DNA of 64,000 nt from Panax quinquefolius (taxonomy: Eukaryota; Streptophyta; Magnoliopsida; Apiales; Araliaceae), in the NCBI GenBank assembly GCA_020205615.1, contig CM035166.1, positions 86,446,862 to 86,510,861 on the forward strand, given 5' to 3'. Of the stretch, positions 20,931 to 31,562 are shown one piece after another (position 1 is the first letter of the stretch; each line of letters begins with the position of its first letter). Made by a program: the position numbers and the translations under genes. The notes below the pieces were generated by a model. The model ran no database searches. It was not told the origin of the DNA and saw nothing but the letters and a program-made list of their open reading frames with translations.

Positions 20931-23684
20931 TGTGACGCCCCCAAAATAGGTATACATCACCTATTCTGAGTTGTCAATACATGGTACAGAAACAACTACA
21001 ACTTTATTATTACAACAGTAAAACTGTGAGTTTGAATACAAATATTATCTTCTAGACAATATCTATACTCAAATAAATCCTCATCACATTTATTGATACA
21101 TTATTTTACAAAATGGTGAGGACTACTAAACAATCCTTTCTAAAACCTTCATTCCATACCCCAGACTGCACTCGCTTATATTCTCGCCTCACGAGAAAAA
21201 TGGAACAAAAGGAAAAGAGTGAGCTCAACTAGCTCATAAAGAATATTATGACTAAGATAATATATAACAAATTATCGTTAGTCTTCAACAGGAAAAATAT
21301 AATAGAAATACAATAGACAACAAATTTTAAATCAATATTCGCAATGAAATAATAATTCATTAGAAGAGTTAAGTAGAGAATGCAAACTACTATCTTCTAT
21401 GTATGAATTTAAAAGTTCATCGCTCATCTTTTATCCCAGTAACATCAATCAATATACATCCGAATCAAATATTCATCTTTGCACTACTGTGCCAAAGATA
21501 TTCATCGATTGGTCATGTTCATTTAAACACACATTCATCTTTGCACTACGGCCAAAAATATTCTTCAGAAATCATTCATCTTTGCACTCATGTGCCAAAG
21601 ATATTCTTAAGAAATCATTCATCTTTGCACTACTGTGCCAAAGATATTCCATAATATCATCATTTAAGACCGAGGATGATGAAAAATATTTTTTAAAGAA
21701 ACGAATCCAAAGTGAAACAAAATGACAAGGATTAAGGATTAAGGATTCAGTACTTGGTTTTATCCATGTCCAAAAATACCTCAAAAATAATCATAGTGGT
21801 GTAAAATTCAAGAATGATCAAAACATGGATACAATCGAGTTAGTATCCGAGAATATATATGTTTTGAGACGAAAAGAAGAAATTTTATTTTTGAATAGTA
21901 TGAATAGTACCATATACGTGAATAGTGCCAGAGTATCGTGAATAGTAAACTCAGACACCAAAAGATAGAAATTCCACAAAAACATCTTCACGCTTCATGA
22001 ATAGTACTCGTGAATAAGAATCGTGAATAAGTAACTCATGAATAGTAACTCGTGAATAGTAACTCATGAATAGTAACCCGACATGAAAAAGTTCCAAATT
22101 TGATAAAACTTCAGATCAACATTTCAATTATAATGATATTGAAGAAATAATATCATTACAAAAAAATAATATCCCTTACCGAAAAGATCAAGATTTCTAG
22201 CTAGAATACGGGTATAGTCTTTGAAGGAACTTGCATCGTCTAGCAATACTCAAAGTATACTCAAAATACTCACAAGAATACGCCGATAATATAGAGAGAA
22301 AACTTGATTTCAGGTGTGATTTTCAATTCTAACCCAAGACCCTATTTATAGGAAAACGCTTTAACAACCAAAGCGTAAAATTTAATAAAATAATAATATA
22401 ATTAAACAAATTCAAGCCCACCTTAGACCAACTGAATTCAGCACATTTGTATCACATGTGGGATTGCAAAAACGTTTTCTTAAATAAAACAATTAAAACT
22501 TCCAAAATTAATTATTTTAACTTGAGAGCTTCAATAATTCATAATAAATAGCCCTTTCATCAGAAAATTCAAATCTCTTGAGTTTTTATAGGAAATTCAA
22601 TTCTCTACAACTTTGCAGAAGAAAGTTTTTCCAAATTCCAAACAGAAATTGACCGAAATCCACAAACGGGCGATTTTACAATCTATAATCAAATTTCAAA
22701 TAATAAATGGGGTCCACCGACATGTTTAACATGTTTTAAACATTTATTACAACAAAATACTCTTCCTCCTCGTATACTCATATATCCCACATTCATTGTA
22801 AAAATATCACCGTTAATATATTATTAAAATAATATATTTAAATGAATTATTTTATCGTAAAAAGATAAAATTTCAATTTTCAACAATTGTCACTATAAAA
22901 TTTTCTCCATCTATATCCACATAAAATCAATATTTTTCTCATCATATGAATCAATAATTAATTATTCATAAATAATATTCTGTAATCACAATATTGACAA
23001 CCAGTGCAGGTTCAGAAAGAGGGCTTTCAATAAGAATTTCTTCATCTGGCGCGCAATTAGGTGACCAAACCTCTCCTTAGATGAACTTTCTAGACATTGC
23101 CAACAATGTTATCTAATAATATTATTTAGATAATATGAATTATTTCTTCGATAATGAAAAATACCGTGTAATGACAATTATTGAAACAACAAAGAAATAT
23201 AAAATATCAACGCAAGCAATTATTAACTCAATAAAATATCGAATAAAGAATTACTTTGTAACCATTATTGAGTAGTGCCCTTCACGTAAGAATCAATAAT
23301 TGGTGCAATACTGCGTGCAATCGCTTCAACAACACGTATTAGTGTGTTTTAACCAATAGGGTATTCCAACAAAGATAATCGGCAACAACTACGCCAGTTA
23401 TTTAAAAACAACTTATATTTGTCGTTTTCTTCATCCAATCGCTTTCAGTTATGGGCCCACACACATCATTGCTTGGTCGCATTTAATATTCCCGACAAGA
23501 TTTAATATTCCACGACCAAACGAATATTCCCTACACAATAATGAATATTTTATAACCACTTGCTTATTTTGAAATATTTGCGTATTTAACCCTTAACTAT
23601 CCACATTAATCAAATCAACCCTTACTATTTCAAAATAATAAATAAAGGAAATTCCTTTTTATTTAAAAATTTCGGGGTCTTACA
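20931..23684 (-). mobile_element. Solo LTR of the Tekay family, TSD TGTAC
   Basis: 2754 bp, TGTAAGACCCC..GGGCGTCACA on the minus strand. A perfect 5-bp TSD TGTAC lies at 20926-20930 and 23685-23689. The TATA box is at 22343-22350. It has four CATCTTTG..CAAAGAT hairpin repeats (21474-21650) and an expanded GTGAATAGTAACTC array at 21997-22080. No internal sequence remains, so it formed by LTR-LTR recombination. It is of the same family as the outer element, showing later activity of that family. Confidence 0.95.
21997..22080. repeat. Short tandem array GTGAATAGTAACTC-like, 5 units
   Basis: Successive units of about 16-17 bp: ATGAATAGTACTCGTG, GTGAATAAGAATC, GTGAATAAGTAACTC, ATGAATAGTAACTCG, GTGAATAGTAACTC, ATGAATAGTAACCC. 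The full-length Tekay LTRs nearby have only two or three copies. Confidence 0.85.
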
Positions 23685-23689
23685 TGTAC

Positions 23690-24552
23690 CAGCTGGTAAT
23701 AGATGGGCAAGAGATCACACTCAGGATCTAATCATTGGAGATCCGAGTGCCAGAGTCAAAACAAGAGCTGCTACTCAGAATAAATGTTTTTATCTAAGCT
23801 TCATGTCACAAATAGAGCCAAAAAAGATAGAGGATGCTATGGAAGACTCCAGCTGGATAGAAGCAATGCAGGAAGAGCTCAACCAATTTAAACGAAGTAA
23901 AGTATGGAGATTGGTACCAAAAGCAAAGAGCCATCCTATGATAGGAACAAAGTGGGTTTTTAGAAACAAAATGGATGAAGATGGGGTCACAACCAGAAAC
24001 AAGGCAAGATTATTGGCAAAGGGTTATTCTCAAGAAGAAGGTATCGACTATGATGAGACATTTGCACCTGTTGCCAGACTAGAAGCCATCAGAATCTTTC
24101 TTGTCTTTGCGGCTCACATGAAGTTCAAAGTCTTCCAGATGGATGTCAAGAGTGCATTTCTAAATGTAGAACTCCAAGAAGAAGTCTATGTAGAGCAACC
24201 TCCAGATTTCATCAATCCATCTCTTTCCAATTATGTCTATAGATTAGATAAAGCCTTATATGGTCTTAAACAAGCACCTAGAGCATGGTATGAAACACTG
24301 ACTAACTTCTTAATCGAAAATGGGTTCACTAGAGGTAGAGTAGATACCACACTGTTTCTTAGAAAGCATAAAGACAAAGTCTTACTAGTTCAAATCTATG
24401 TTGATGACATTATCTTTGGTTCTACTGACGAAAAGTTATGCAAGAGATTCTCTAAGCTAATGCAGAGCAAGTTTGAAATGAGCATGATGATGGGTGGTGA
24501 ACTTCTTCCTTGGATTGCAAGTACAATACAGACCAAGAAGGAATTTTCATAA
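23690..24552 (+). pseudogene. SIRE-type reverse transcriptase
   Basis: The frame resumes after the TSD. Motifs are [55 protein letters not shown] (catalytic D) and the catalytic [10 protein letters not shown] at about 24397-24426. The sequence is open from 23803 to 24552. A frameshift near 24500 (after MSMMMGGEL) cuts off the rest. The RT catalytic aspartates are intact. Confidence 0.92.
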
Positions 24553-25350
24553 ACCAAGCCAAGTACATCAAAGACCTACTAAAGAAGTATGGCATGGAAT
24601 CAGCCTCTCCCATGAAAACACCAATTGCTCCTGCAACCAAGCTTGACAAGGATGAGAAAGGTAAAAGTATTGATATCACTTAATACAGAGGTATGATAGG
24701 GTCTTTTTTATACCTAACTGCTAGTAGACCAGATATAATGTTTGCAACGTGCATATGTGCTAGATTTCAGGCTAACCCTAAAGAGTCACACTTGTCTGCT
24801 GTAAAGAGGATCTTTAGGTATCTCAAGGGTACACCCTACTTGGGGTTGTGGTATCCTAAGGAATCCTCATTTGAACTAATAAGATACAGGATCTTTGATT
24901 TTGCGGGGATGCAAAATAGATAGAAAAAAGTACTAGTGGCACTGTCAACTTCTTGAACAGACTTGTTTCTGGTTTAGCAAAAAGCAAAACTCGGTGTCTA
25001 CTTCAACCTGCGAAGTTGAATATATTCTTTCTTTGGCAAATTTCTGTGCTTTCGAGATCTTATGGATGAGAAATCGCCTAGTCGACTATGGGTTCAATTT
25101 CAAATCTATTCCCATACTTTGTGATAACACAAGTGCCATAGCAATAACTCATAATCCTATCATGCATTCTAGAACTAAGCATATAGAAATAAGGTATCAC
25201 TTCATTAGGGATCATGTGCAAAATGGAACTATATCTTTACAATATATCCCTATTGAAAATCAACTTGCTGATGTTTTTACAAAACCACTAGATGAATCCA
25301 GATTTAATAAGTTAATAAGTGAGCTAGGAATGCTAAATCTACAACCATGA
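24553..25350 (+). pseudogene. SIRE-type RT connection and RNase H
   Basis: MIGSFLYLTASRPDIMFATC at 24693 onward is the copia post-RT segment. RNase H continues at 24994 (STSTCEVEYI) and LCDNTSAIAITHNPIMHSRT, ending ADVFTKPLDESRFNKLISEL..QP at 25350. This is the normal end of copia pol. Frame changes near 24680 and 24910-24990 break it. Confidence 0.9.
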
Positions 25351-26074
25351 AATATATGCTCTAGATTGTGCTAACCATGATGTAGCGGAACAAAGGTGAA
25401 CTCAAAATTGTAGACATGATTAAGGGAAGTTCACGATCGTAGAGTGAATGAATGAACTACTACCTCAACGATCGTAGCAAGAACTCAACCATCCTAGTGC
25501 AGACTCAACGATGATAAAAGCTCATCCTGTGATGAGAAGCTTCATAACAAGGCAATCTCTCTAAGAGGTGGCTCAGGAACAAACCTAACCCTTGAATCTC
25601 ACCAAGAGGTTGGCCCTTCCCGAGCTGCCTTAAAAGAATGCTTTATCAAAAACTCATCACAAGGATTCGGAAAGACTCGACGATCGTAGGACAGACTCGA
25701 CGATCGTAGGACAGACTTAACGAATGCTGATCAGACTTAACGACTGCCAGACGGACTCAACGATCGCAGGACAGACTTAATGAACAGAAGACTACTTCTA
25801 CGATCGTAGAATCCCAAAGTCACCTCAGCTCTGAAGACACAAAGAACAAATCAGTACATTCCTACTCAGTCAAAATCGTAGAGCCAAGCAAAAGGCGACA
25901 CCTATCCCACTAAGTCAAAAAGAGAGAGGGAAGTTACAAGTACAAATTAAAACGGTGTTTTTGAAATCTGAAGTTCAAAAGATTATCTATCCCATTCTCT
26001 CTCTCTCTCTCTTAAAGCAAAACCCTAAATCAGTAAAAAGCTCAATCGTATCTCACTTCTCAACAACAGAATCA
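25351..26074 (+). repeat. Pol-env spacer rich in CGATCGTAG repeats
   Basis: Non-coding spacer. CGATCGTAG or a close variant occurs near 25434, 25470, 25680, 25701, 25761, 25798 and 25878. A tandem run of ACTCGACGATCGTAGGACAG-like 20-21-bp units spans 25672-25780. CTACGATCGTAG at 25798 is a perfect palindrome. The 3' end is a CT-rich stretch (25996-26012) just before the env-like ORF, resembling a splice-acceptor or leader region. Confidence 0.8.
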
Positions 26075-26836
26075 ATGGCTGCTTCAAATGTAATTTCAGG
26101 CTACAGACTCTACTTCGACGAGTTCATGAATGCTCCACCAAAATTTCATAAGACGTTGGCCTTACTTAAGAAGGCGGGTCTCGAAAAGGCGTTGAGCACC
26201 GATACACTCATCTATCCCAAGTTAGTGATGGAGTTCTATAAGAATGGTGTGTTCGAACACAACACCATCACTACTCGAGTAAAGGGAGTAGAAATGAGAC
26301 TAAGGGAAGAGGACTTCAATCTGACCCTAGGTTTCAAAAATGAAGGGCACCCATTTCTAGACAGCATAAGCTTCCAAGAGGGATTGAAGAAAATGCACCA
26401 CAAGAAGAATCCCTCTGTGAAAGGCTACAAAAAGAAGGAGTTCCCTCAAAGGTACGAATTTTTGGCTGACATTATTGGGAAATGCATCTGCTGCAAGAGC
26501 TTAGGTCATGACTCGGTAAATGAGACTAAGCTTAAGCTCATGACGGCCATGATTTATGGTACACAACTCAACTATGGGACTGTATTGCTTGAGTGGATCG
26601 GCAAGTGGATCGTCAACTCGAAGAAATCAAAGAGCACTCCGAAGATGCTGTATGGGAGATTCATAAGCATCATTCTGAAATCTGCACTGGGTGACAAAAT
26701 TGGGGATGATGAAGGAGAAGCCATCAACCCAAATCGAAGAATGACCCAGCAGTTGTTTGAAAACTGGAAGAGAAACCCTGTTGAGTATGTTCGAATGATG
26801 ACAGAGTCCAGTGGGAGAACTGGGGAACTAAAGTAG
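26075..26836 (+). CDS. Env-like ORF of SIRE/Maximus lineage (N-terminal globular part)
   Basis: The frame stays open for 254 codons from ATG at 26075 (MAASNVISGYRLYFDEFMNA) to TAG at 26836. Upstream in-frame codons exist to 25955, but 26075 has a better context. The sequence has the conserved globular part of the extra 3' ORF of SIRE-type elements, annotated in plants as a putative plant transposon protein domain: RVKGVEMRLREEDFNLTLGF, then KLKLMTAMIYGTQLNYGTVL. No signal peptide or clear membrane anchor is visible in this part. Env-like is therefore a positional name; the function is unknown. The stop at 26836 probably replaces a sense codon, because similar-character sequence continues. Confidence 0.75.
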   Translation: MAASNVISGYRLYFDEFMNAPPKFHKTLALLKKAGLEKALSTDTLIYPKLVMEFYKNGVFEHNTITTRVKGVEMRLREEDFNLTLGFKNEGHPFLDSISFQEGLKKMHHKKNPSVKGYKKKEFPQRYEFLADIIGKCICCKSLGHDSVNETKLKLMTAMIYGTQLNYGTVLLEWIGKWIVNSKKSKSTPKMLYGRFISIILKSALGDKIGDDEGEAINPNRRMTQQLFENWKRNPVEYVRMMTESSGRTGELK

Positions 26837-29280
26837 GCAGGTTTTCCAAGAGACACGTCTGTTGTCAGGGAAGTTGAAGAAGAAGGAGAAGCAGACAAGG
26901 GAGAACCCTCTGCTTTTGCCAGAAAAAGCAAGGGCAAGAGAAAGCTAAGGGCAAGACAAATCGAAGAGCCTCAAGGATCTACAACTGACATTCCTGTAGA
27001 GTCCTCTGATATAGAGACTCTAAGGAGGCTAAGAAAGAAGCAATAGCAAGAAGAAGCTGAAGAGGATCAAGCCACCATATCACAGATCCTAAAGAAGAAC
27101 CAAAACTGGTCATAAGTCCAAAAGACCAACAGTTTCTTCAATCGTAGAGTCTCTGTTGTTCTCTGAAACTAGGCCAAGTGTGGCAGAAATGGAAGAAGCT
27201 GCTTCCAGAAAAGTGGTTGTTCAACATGACAAAGCTAAGACTCAAGAGAGTCCTGAAGTTGTGGCTAAACCCAGCAAAGCAAAAAGAAAGCTGGTCAAGA
27301 AGTATATTCTTGAGAATGAAAAGGTGCTGAAAAAGGAAGCCAAGAGTGTGGCTGCAAAAGAGGAACAACCCTAAGCAAATAAAGAGGACAGTGCTCCAGC
27401 TGAGGGGGAGATCCCTGAAATTCTCATGATTGAGTACACACCGGCTGAGGGGAAAAAGTCTACAGCTTAAGAAGATGTTCCAGCTGAGGGGGAGTTTCTG
27501 ATCTCTCAAGAAGATGTTCCAGCTGAGGGGGACTTTCTGAATCTACATGAGGATGACCATGCTGAGGGGGAGCCTCATGATATCCCAATGGCAGAAGAAA
27601 AGGTTCCTGCCCAAGATAAAGTTGAATCTATGCCAAACTTTCCAGAGACCATTGAGATAATGGAATCTTCAGAAGAGACCAAAGAAGAGGAAGAAAATGA
27701 TGATGAGCTTGAAATCATTGGTGTAGGGAAAGATGGATTTAGGAGCTATCTGTACACTCAACTGTTTTCCTACCTACCCATGATGGCATACCATCAAGCT
27801 CAAATCCTGAACTCATGGGATCACATGTTCGGAGCTTCAAGAATATCCAAGTGATCTCGATTCGGCTAATGGATTTCCAGGGAAAGTCATCTTTGCCAAG
27901 AAGCTGCTTACCAACCATTCCTCATCCAAGGATAAACTTGAGGTATTGACTATTCCTGATCTCTTTAAAGTTAATCACTTGCCATCATCTTCATTCAGTC
28001 AATTCTATGAATTTCCTCGATGGATGGAAGTGATTCTTCACCCACTCAATCAGTTTCATTCATGAGAATCTTAAAATGCAGAATCGAAGAACAAAAGAAG
28101 TCAACCTTACCCTGCTTCCATAAATCACCAACTCTACGATTCAAGACTCCAGCCACATCGTAGAATCCAACATTGAAATCGTAGAGTCACCTATCTCAGA
28201 CATCCAAACCCAAGGCCCTCCAGCTGATATACCATCCTCCTCATCACATGACTACTTCAGTCTTGATCTCTCTCTTTACAATTTGCAAGATCAATCTCAA
28301 CCGAGAACCCCTCCAATGAACAATCCTCAAGCAAATGATACTCTCCCAAGCCTGCCTACCAAGGATGACTTGAAAGACACCTCTGAGAAAATGGTCAAGT
28401 CTATAGAAGCAAGTTTGAAAATTCACTCTGATCTCATCAATATCCGGCTGAATCAAATGATCACAGCTGCAAATAATTTTCCTGGCACTATGAATACTGA
28501 GCTTACAAAGAGGCTAAGAGAAATTATCAAAGAGATTCTGAAGAGTATGTCGAACAGAGATGAGATCAACTTCCAGAGAGTTGCCCAGCAATGAGAGGTT
28601 GTACTTGAAATGCAGAAACACCAAGACCTTCAACATAAAATTATATTGGACAACATCCTCAACTTGAAGCTTCTGTCTACGACTTCCAACAATCTTATGC
28701 AAATCAGGACAAACATAATGATATGATTCTTTCAGTTCTCCAAAATAAAGAAGCAAGATCTGAAAAACAGATCAAGGAAAATAGAGAGGACATTGCTCAG
28801 ACACAAAGCCAACTGAACGAGCTTGTCCAAGGTGTTAATCGACTGTCTGTCGATATTCGAACCCTTGATGCTGATATAAAGGGGGAGAATAAAGGGAAAG
28901 GAGTTCAGGGAGGACAAGGCAGAGGCGAAAGAGGTCATGGAACTCAAGAAAGGGGAAAAGGACAATATCAAGCTCAAGCATCACAAAGCCCTCCTGCAAG
29001 ACAATTCCAGAGTCAGACTCAACGATCTGATCAATAGAGAATTATAATGGCTATACCATTTAGCCATCAGGAGTCAACTCCCAGCTCACAAGATGTGTCT
29101 ACTGTACGCTTAAGAATGCCAACTGGAGATCCTGCATTCATGCACAGGCATGAGGAGAATCCAATACTAAGTCTAAGCGAGCTGGAAGAGTTAGCCAGAA
29201 ACGAGGAAGCTCATAGAAAAAGAAGGGCCGAGGAGTACGCTAACCCACCTCCACTAAAGAGGTCAAGGAAACAGAGATAA
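26837..29280 (+). pseudogene. Env-like ORF, C-terminal continuation (broken)
   Basis: Acidic and Lys-rich text continues in pieces: 27156-27374 (coiled-coil-like, many KxE), 27588-27854 (acidic EETKEEEENDDELE), 28283-28594, 28723-29037 (QTQSQLNELVQGVNRLSVDI, strong coiled coil, then Gly/Gln-rich) and 29047-29280 ending in a basic KRSRKQR. A long coiled coil with a basic tail is usual for the C-terminal half of this ORF in the lineage. Several stops and frame changes separate the pieces. Confidence 0.65.
27396..27572 (+). repeat. PAEGE-encoding GCTGAGGGGGA repeats
   Basis: GCTGAGGGGGA or GCTGAGGGGAA occurs at about 27400, 27444, 27483, 27522 and 27561, spaced 39-44 bp. Each encodes (P/H)AEGE or AEGD/K in the env-like frame. 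Each also looks like the element PPT (AGGGGGAGAT). Confidence 0.85.
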
Positions 29281-29470
29281 GTTAAAACTTAAATTTCCTA
29301 TTGATGTAATGCTAAATTGTAATATCTTCGGATCATCAATAAATTCATGTTTATTCTCTAGAAATTTCAGCTGCTCACTAAAATACTAAGTCATGTTTAA
29401 ATTTCCTGCAAATGCATCTAGTCACTAATAATCATGACAACAAATCTCCTTGGTTATGTCAACATCAAAT

Positions 29471-29480
29471 AGGGGGAGAT
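29471..29480 (+). other. Polypurine tract of the SIRE-type element
   Basis: AGGGGGAGAT abuts the LTR start TGTTGGGAGA. Confidence 0.9.
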
Positions 29481-30979
29481 TGTTGGGAGAATGCATATAA
29501 TGATTTGATGTTTTAATGTATATGTTCATGATTATTTGTAAGGTCCTTAAATGAATATATGTACAAGGACTTAGTGATAGATCAAAGTTATTAGGTTGAT
29601 CTAATCTTTCAACATGTACCATTCTGATAAAGAATGTATAAATAGAAAGATCAAAACTATTAGGTTGATCTTAAGATGTAATAGATTAGTCTTGAAGAAA
29701 TTGTAGTGCATCAATCTGATCAACATTGCAGGAGTCAAGGCAGAAAACGTAGAGCCAGAAGATCGTAGTGTGCTTGCCTTGAAGGGGACTCTTCGGAAAT
29801 TGTAGAGTGGTCCCAGCGTTTTCTGAGCCAACTCCACAATCGCAGTATGCTGAAGGAAACATGAAGTTTGCAAGTCAACAATCGTAGTGTACTCTCGGGA
29901 ATGTAGAGTCAATAACACGAGCAAGTGAAGATTGTAGTGTTTAAAGATGTCAAAGACGCTACGATCTAAATCGTAGAACACCATGATCCAAATTGTAGAG
30001 CATCATATGTCTCATGTCAGAAAACGTCGAGCCTCATGATCTGTGTTTTTAACAAGTGAGGAATGGATCCTAGATGCTGCAGTGCTCATCAGTCCCAGAA
30101 TATATGAAATATCCTTAGTATGCAACAAAGAAGCGTATTGAAGAAGCTAAGGATAGTACCATGGGTAAGAGGGACAAAACACCATTTCAGGTGGTAGGTG
30201 AGAAAGTAGCCTGCAGTGTCAGTGGGCCAGAATGCAGAATTCAGAAGATGTGCAGAACTGTCTCCATCACAGTATAGAAAGTTCAGACGCATTTAATGCC
30301 ACAATGGATGGATCCAACATATAGTTTTCAACATCACATATATACAGATAAAACAGATGAGAGAGAATAAGGCAAGCATAAAACAAACAACGTGAACATC
30401 TATCTCAGGCTCAACTCTACGATCTGAGATATTGCAAAGCTTGCTCAGCTACTCAGTTCTTTAGAACAAGTGCTTACACAAATGATCGAGTAGCAACCAT
30501 CAAGAACACAACATTATCAATCAATGAAGAAGAGTACCAAGTCTGCTTTGGACTTGAAGAGTTAAATAGTGAATCGTGAGAGAAAGCCAAGTCTGCTTTG
30601 GACTTGAAGAGTTCAAGAGTGAACTAAGAAGTTCCTGGATCTTTGGTGCAGAAGGAATCTTTGTGATTAGGATGTTGTAATGAGATATTCTTAGTGGATA
30701 TCCTACTCGTTGAGTAGAAGAGTAGACTAGGAGCTTTAATTGCTCTGAACCACTTAAAACGACTGTGTCATTTACATTCACATCATAACTGCTATAACTG
30801 TTATAACTGCCATAACTGCTCCACCCTCATTACTCTAGTACTTGGTAAAGAAGATTAAAACTAATATTAATTCCGCTAAGTTTTAATCACTATCAAAGAA
30901 CTAGTTTAAAAAGAAAAGATTTTTAAATATCTATTCACCCCCCCCTCAAGATAACTATTGTGCCAACTAGGAACTAACA
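29481..30979 (+). repeat. 3' LTR of the SIRE-type element
   Basis: 1499 bp, same ends as the 5' LTR, TATAAATA at 29637-29644. Followed by TSD AGCCT at 30980-30984. It contains the same cluster of TCGTAG(A/T)GTG motifs at about 29746-30000. Several have decayed by a single base, for example TTGTAG for TCGTAG. Confidence 0.93.
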
Positions 30980-31376
30980 AGCCTCACCGCGGAACATAAA
31001 GTTGGCGAATGGAACCTTCTGTTCCTCCGTGCATCCCAAGACATCAAATATCTTGATAATTTACTTGACCCATGTTTCCTCCTTGATCGGATCCGGCTTT
31101 CCAATAAATTTTGGTGGTCCCAACTCCTTGAATCGCTTGGTCAGTGATGCATCAAAGCGTTGCTATCACTTCCACCGTATTTGTACACGAGTATCCCTCA
31201 AATGCGATTTTGCATGAACTACAAAAAGCTCCTAAACATTCCATCATTCATCGTTTGCTCGGTAGAAGGTTGTTGTTTACGGGAGGAATATTGCCTTCTG
31301 TAACGTTATCTGGTTTGTGACTAAAGGTTGTTCCACGCCTCATACACTCCATTGTTAACATTCTCAGCTGCCATTC
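30980..31376 (-). pseudogene. Tekay gag, 5' part
   Basis: The start is ATG at 31376 (MAAENVNNG). Stops follow early. The recognisable gag stretch RFKELGPPKFIGKPDPIKEE and FDVLGCTEEQKVPFANFMF lies at about 31160-30985, with one in-frame stop. It continues across the SIRE insertion into 15719. The coding duplication AGCCT/AGGCT is the SIRE target site. Confidence 0.85.
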
Positions 31377-31548
31377 TTAAATACTGCCATAAAACAAGGG
31401 TTAATTAATCAAATTAACATATCACATAGTATCCCTATATTATGACCGACCAACAAATAAGCTTAGATAGAACACACTAGCGAAGGATTTACTCATCTCT
31501 CCCCTCCTAGTTCTATTCCCTGATCTCCGCCAGAGACCATATCCCTAA
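31377..31548 (-). other. Leader between PBS and gag of the Tekay element
   Basis: A short untranslated leader, as usual for this lineage. No ORF. Confidence 0.6.
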
Positions 31549-31560
31549 GCTTTGATACCA
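31549..31560 (-). other. Primer binding site of the Tekay element
   Basis: The minus strand reads TGGTATCAAAGC, two bases after the LTR end. It matches the tRNA-iMet-type site except for one base (canonical TGGTATCAGAGC). Confidence 0.9.
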
Positions 31561-31562
31561 AC

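Larger units (their letters stand above)
15720..30979 (+). mobile_element. SIRE/Maximus-type Ty1/copia element with env-like ORF, TSD AGCCT
   Basis: LTRs lie at 15720-17229 and 29481-30979 (TGTTGGGAGA..AACA). The TSD AGCCT is at 15715-15719 and 30980-30984. A tRNA-iMet PBS sits at 17232-17243 and the PPT AGGGGGAGAT at 29471-29480. The order gag, protease, integrase, RT, RNase H, then a long 3' region with an env-like ORF is characteristic of the SIRE lineage. A solo Tekay-family LTR (20931-23684) splits pol. Removing it leaves about 12.5 kb. The two LTRs differ at about 5 of the first 280 positions by eye, pointing to a moderately recent insertion. Confidence 0.93.
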
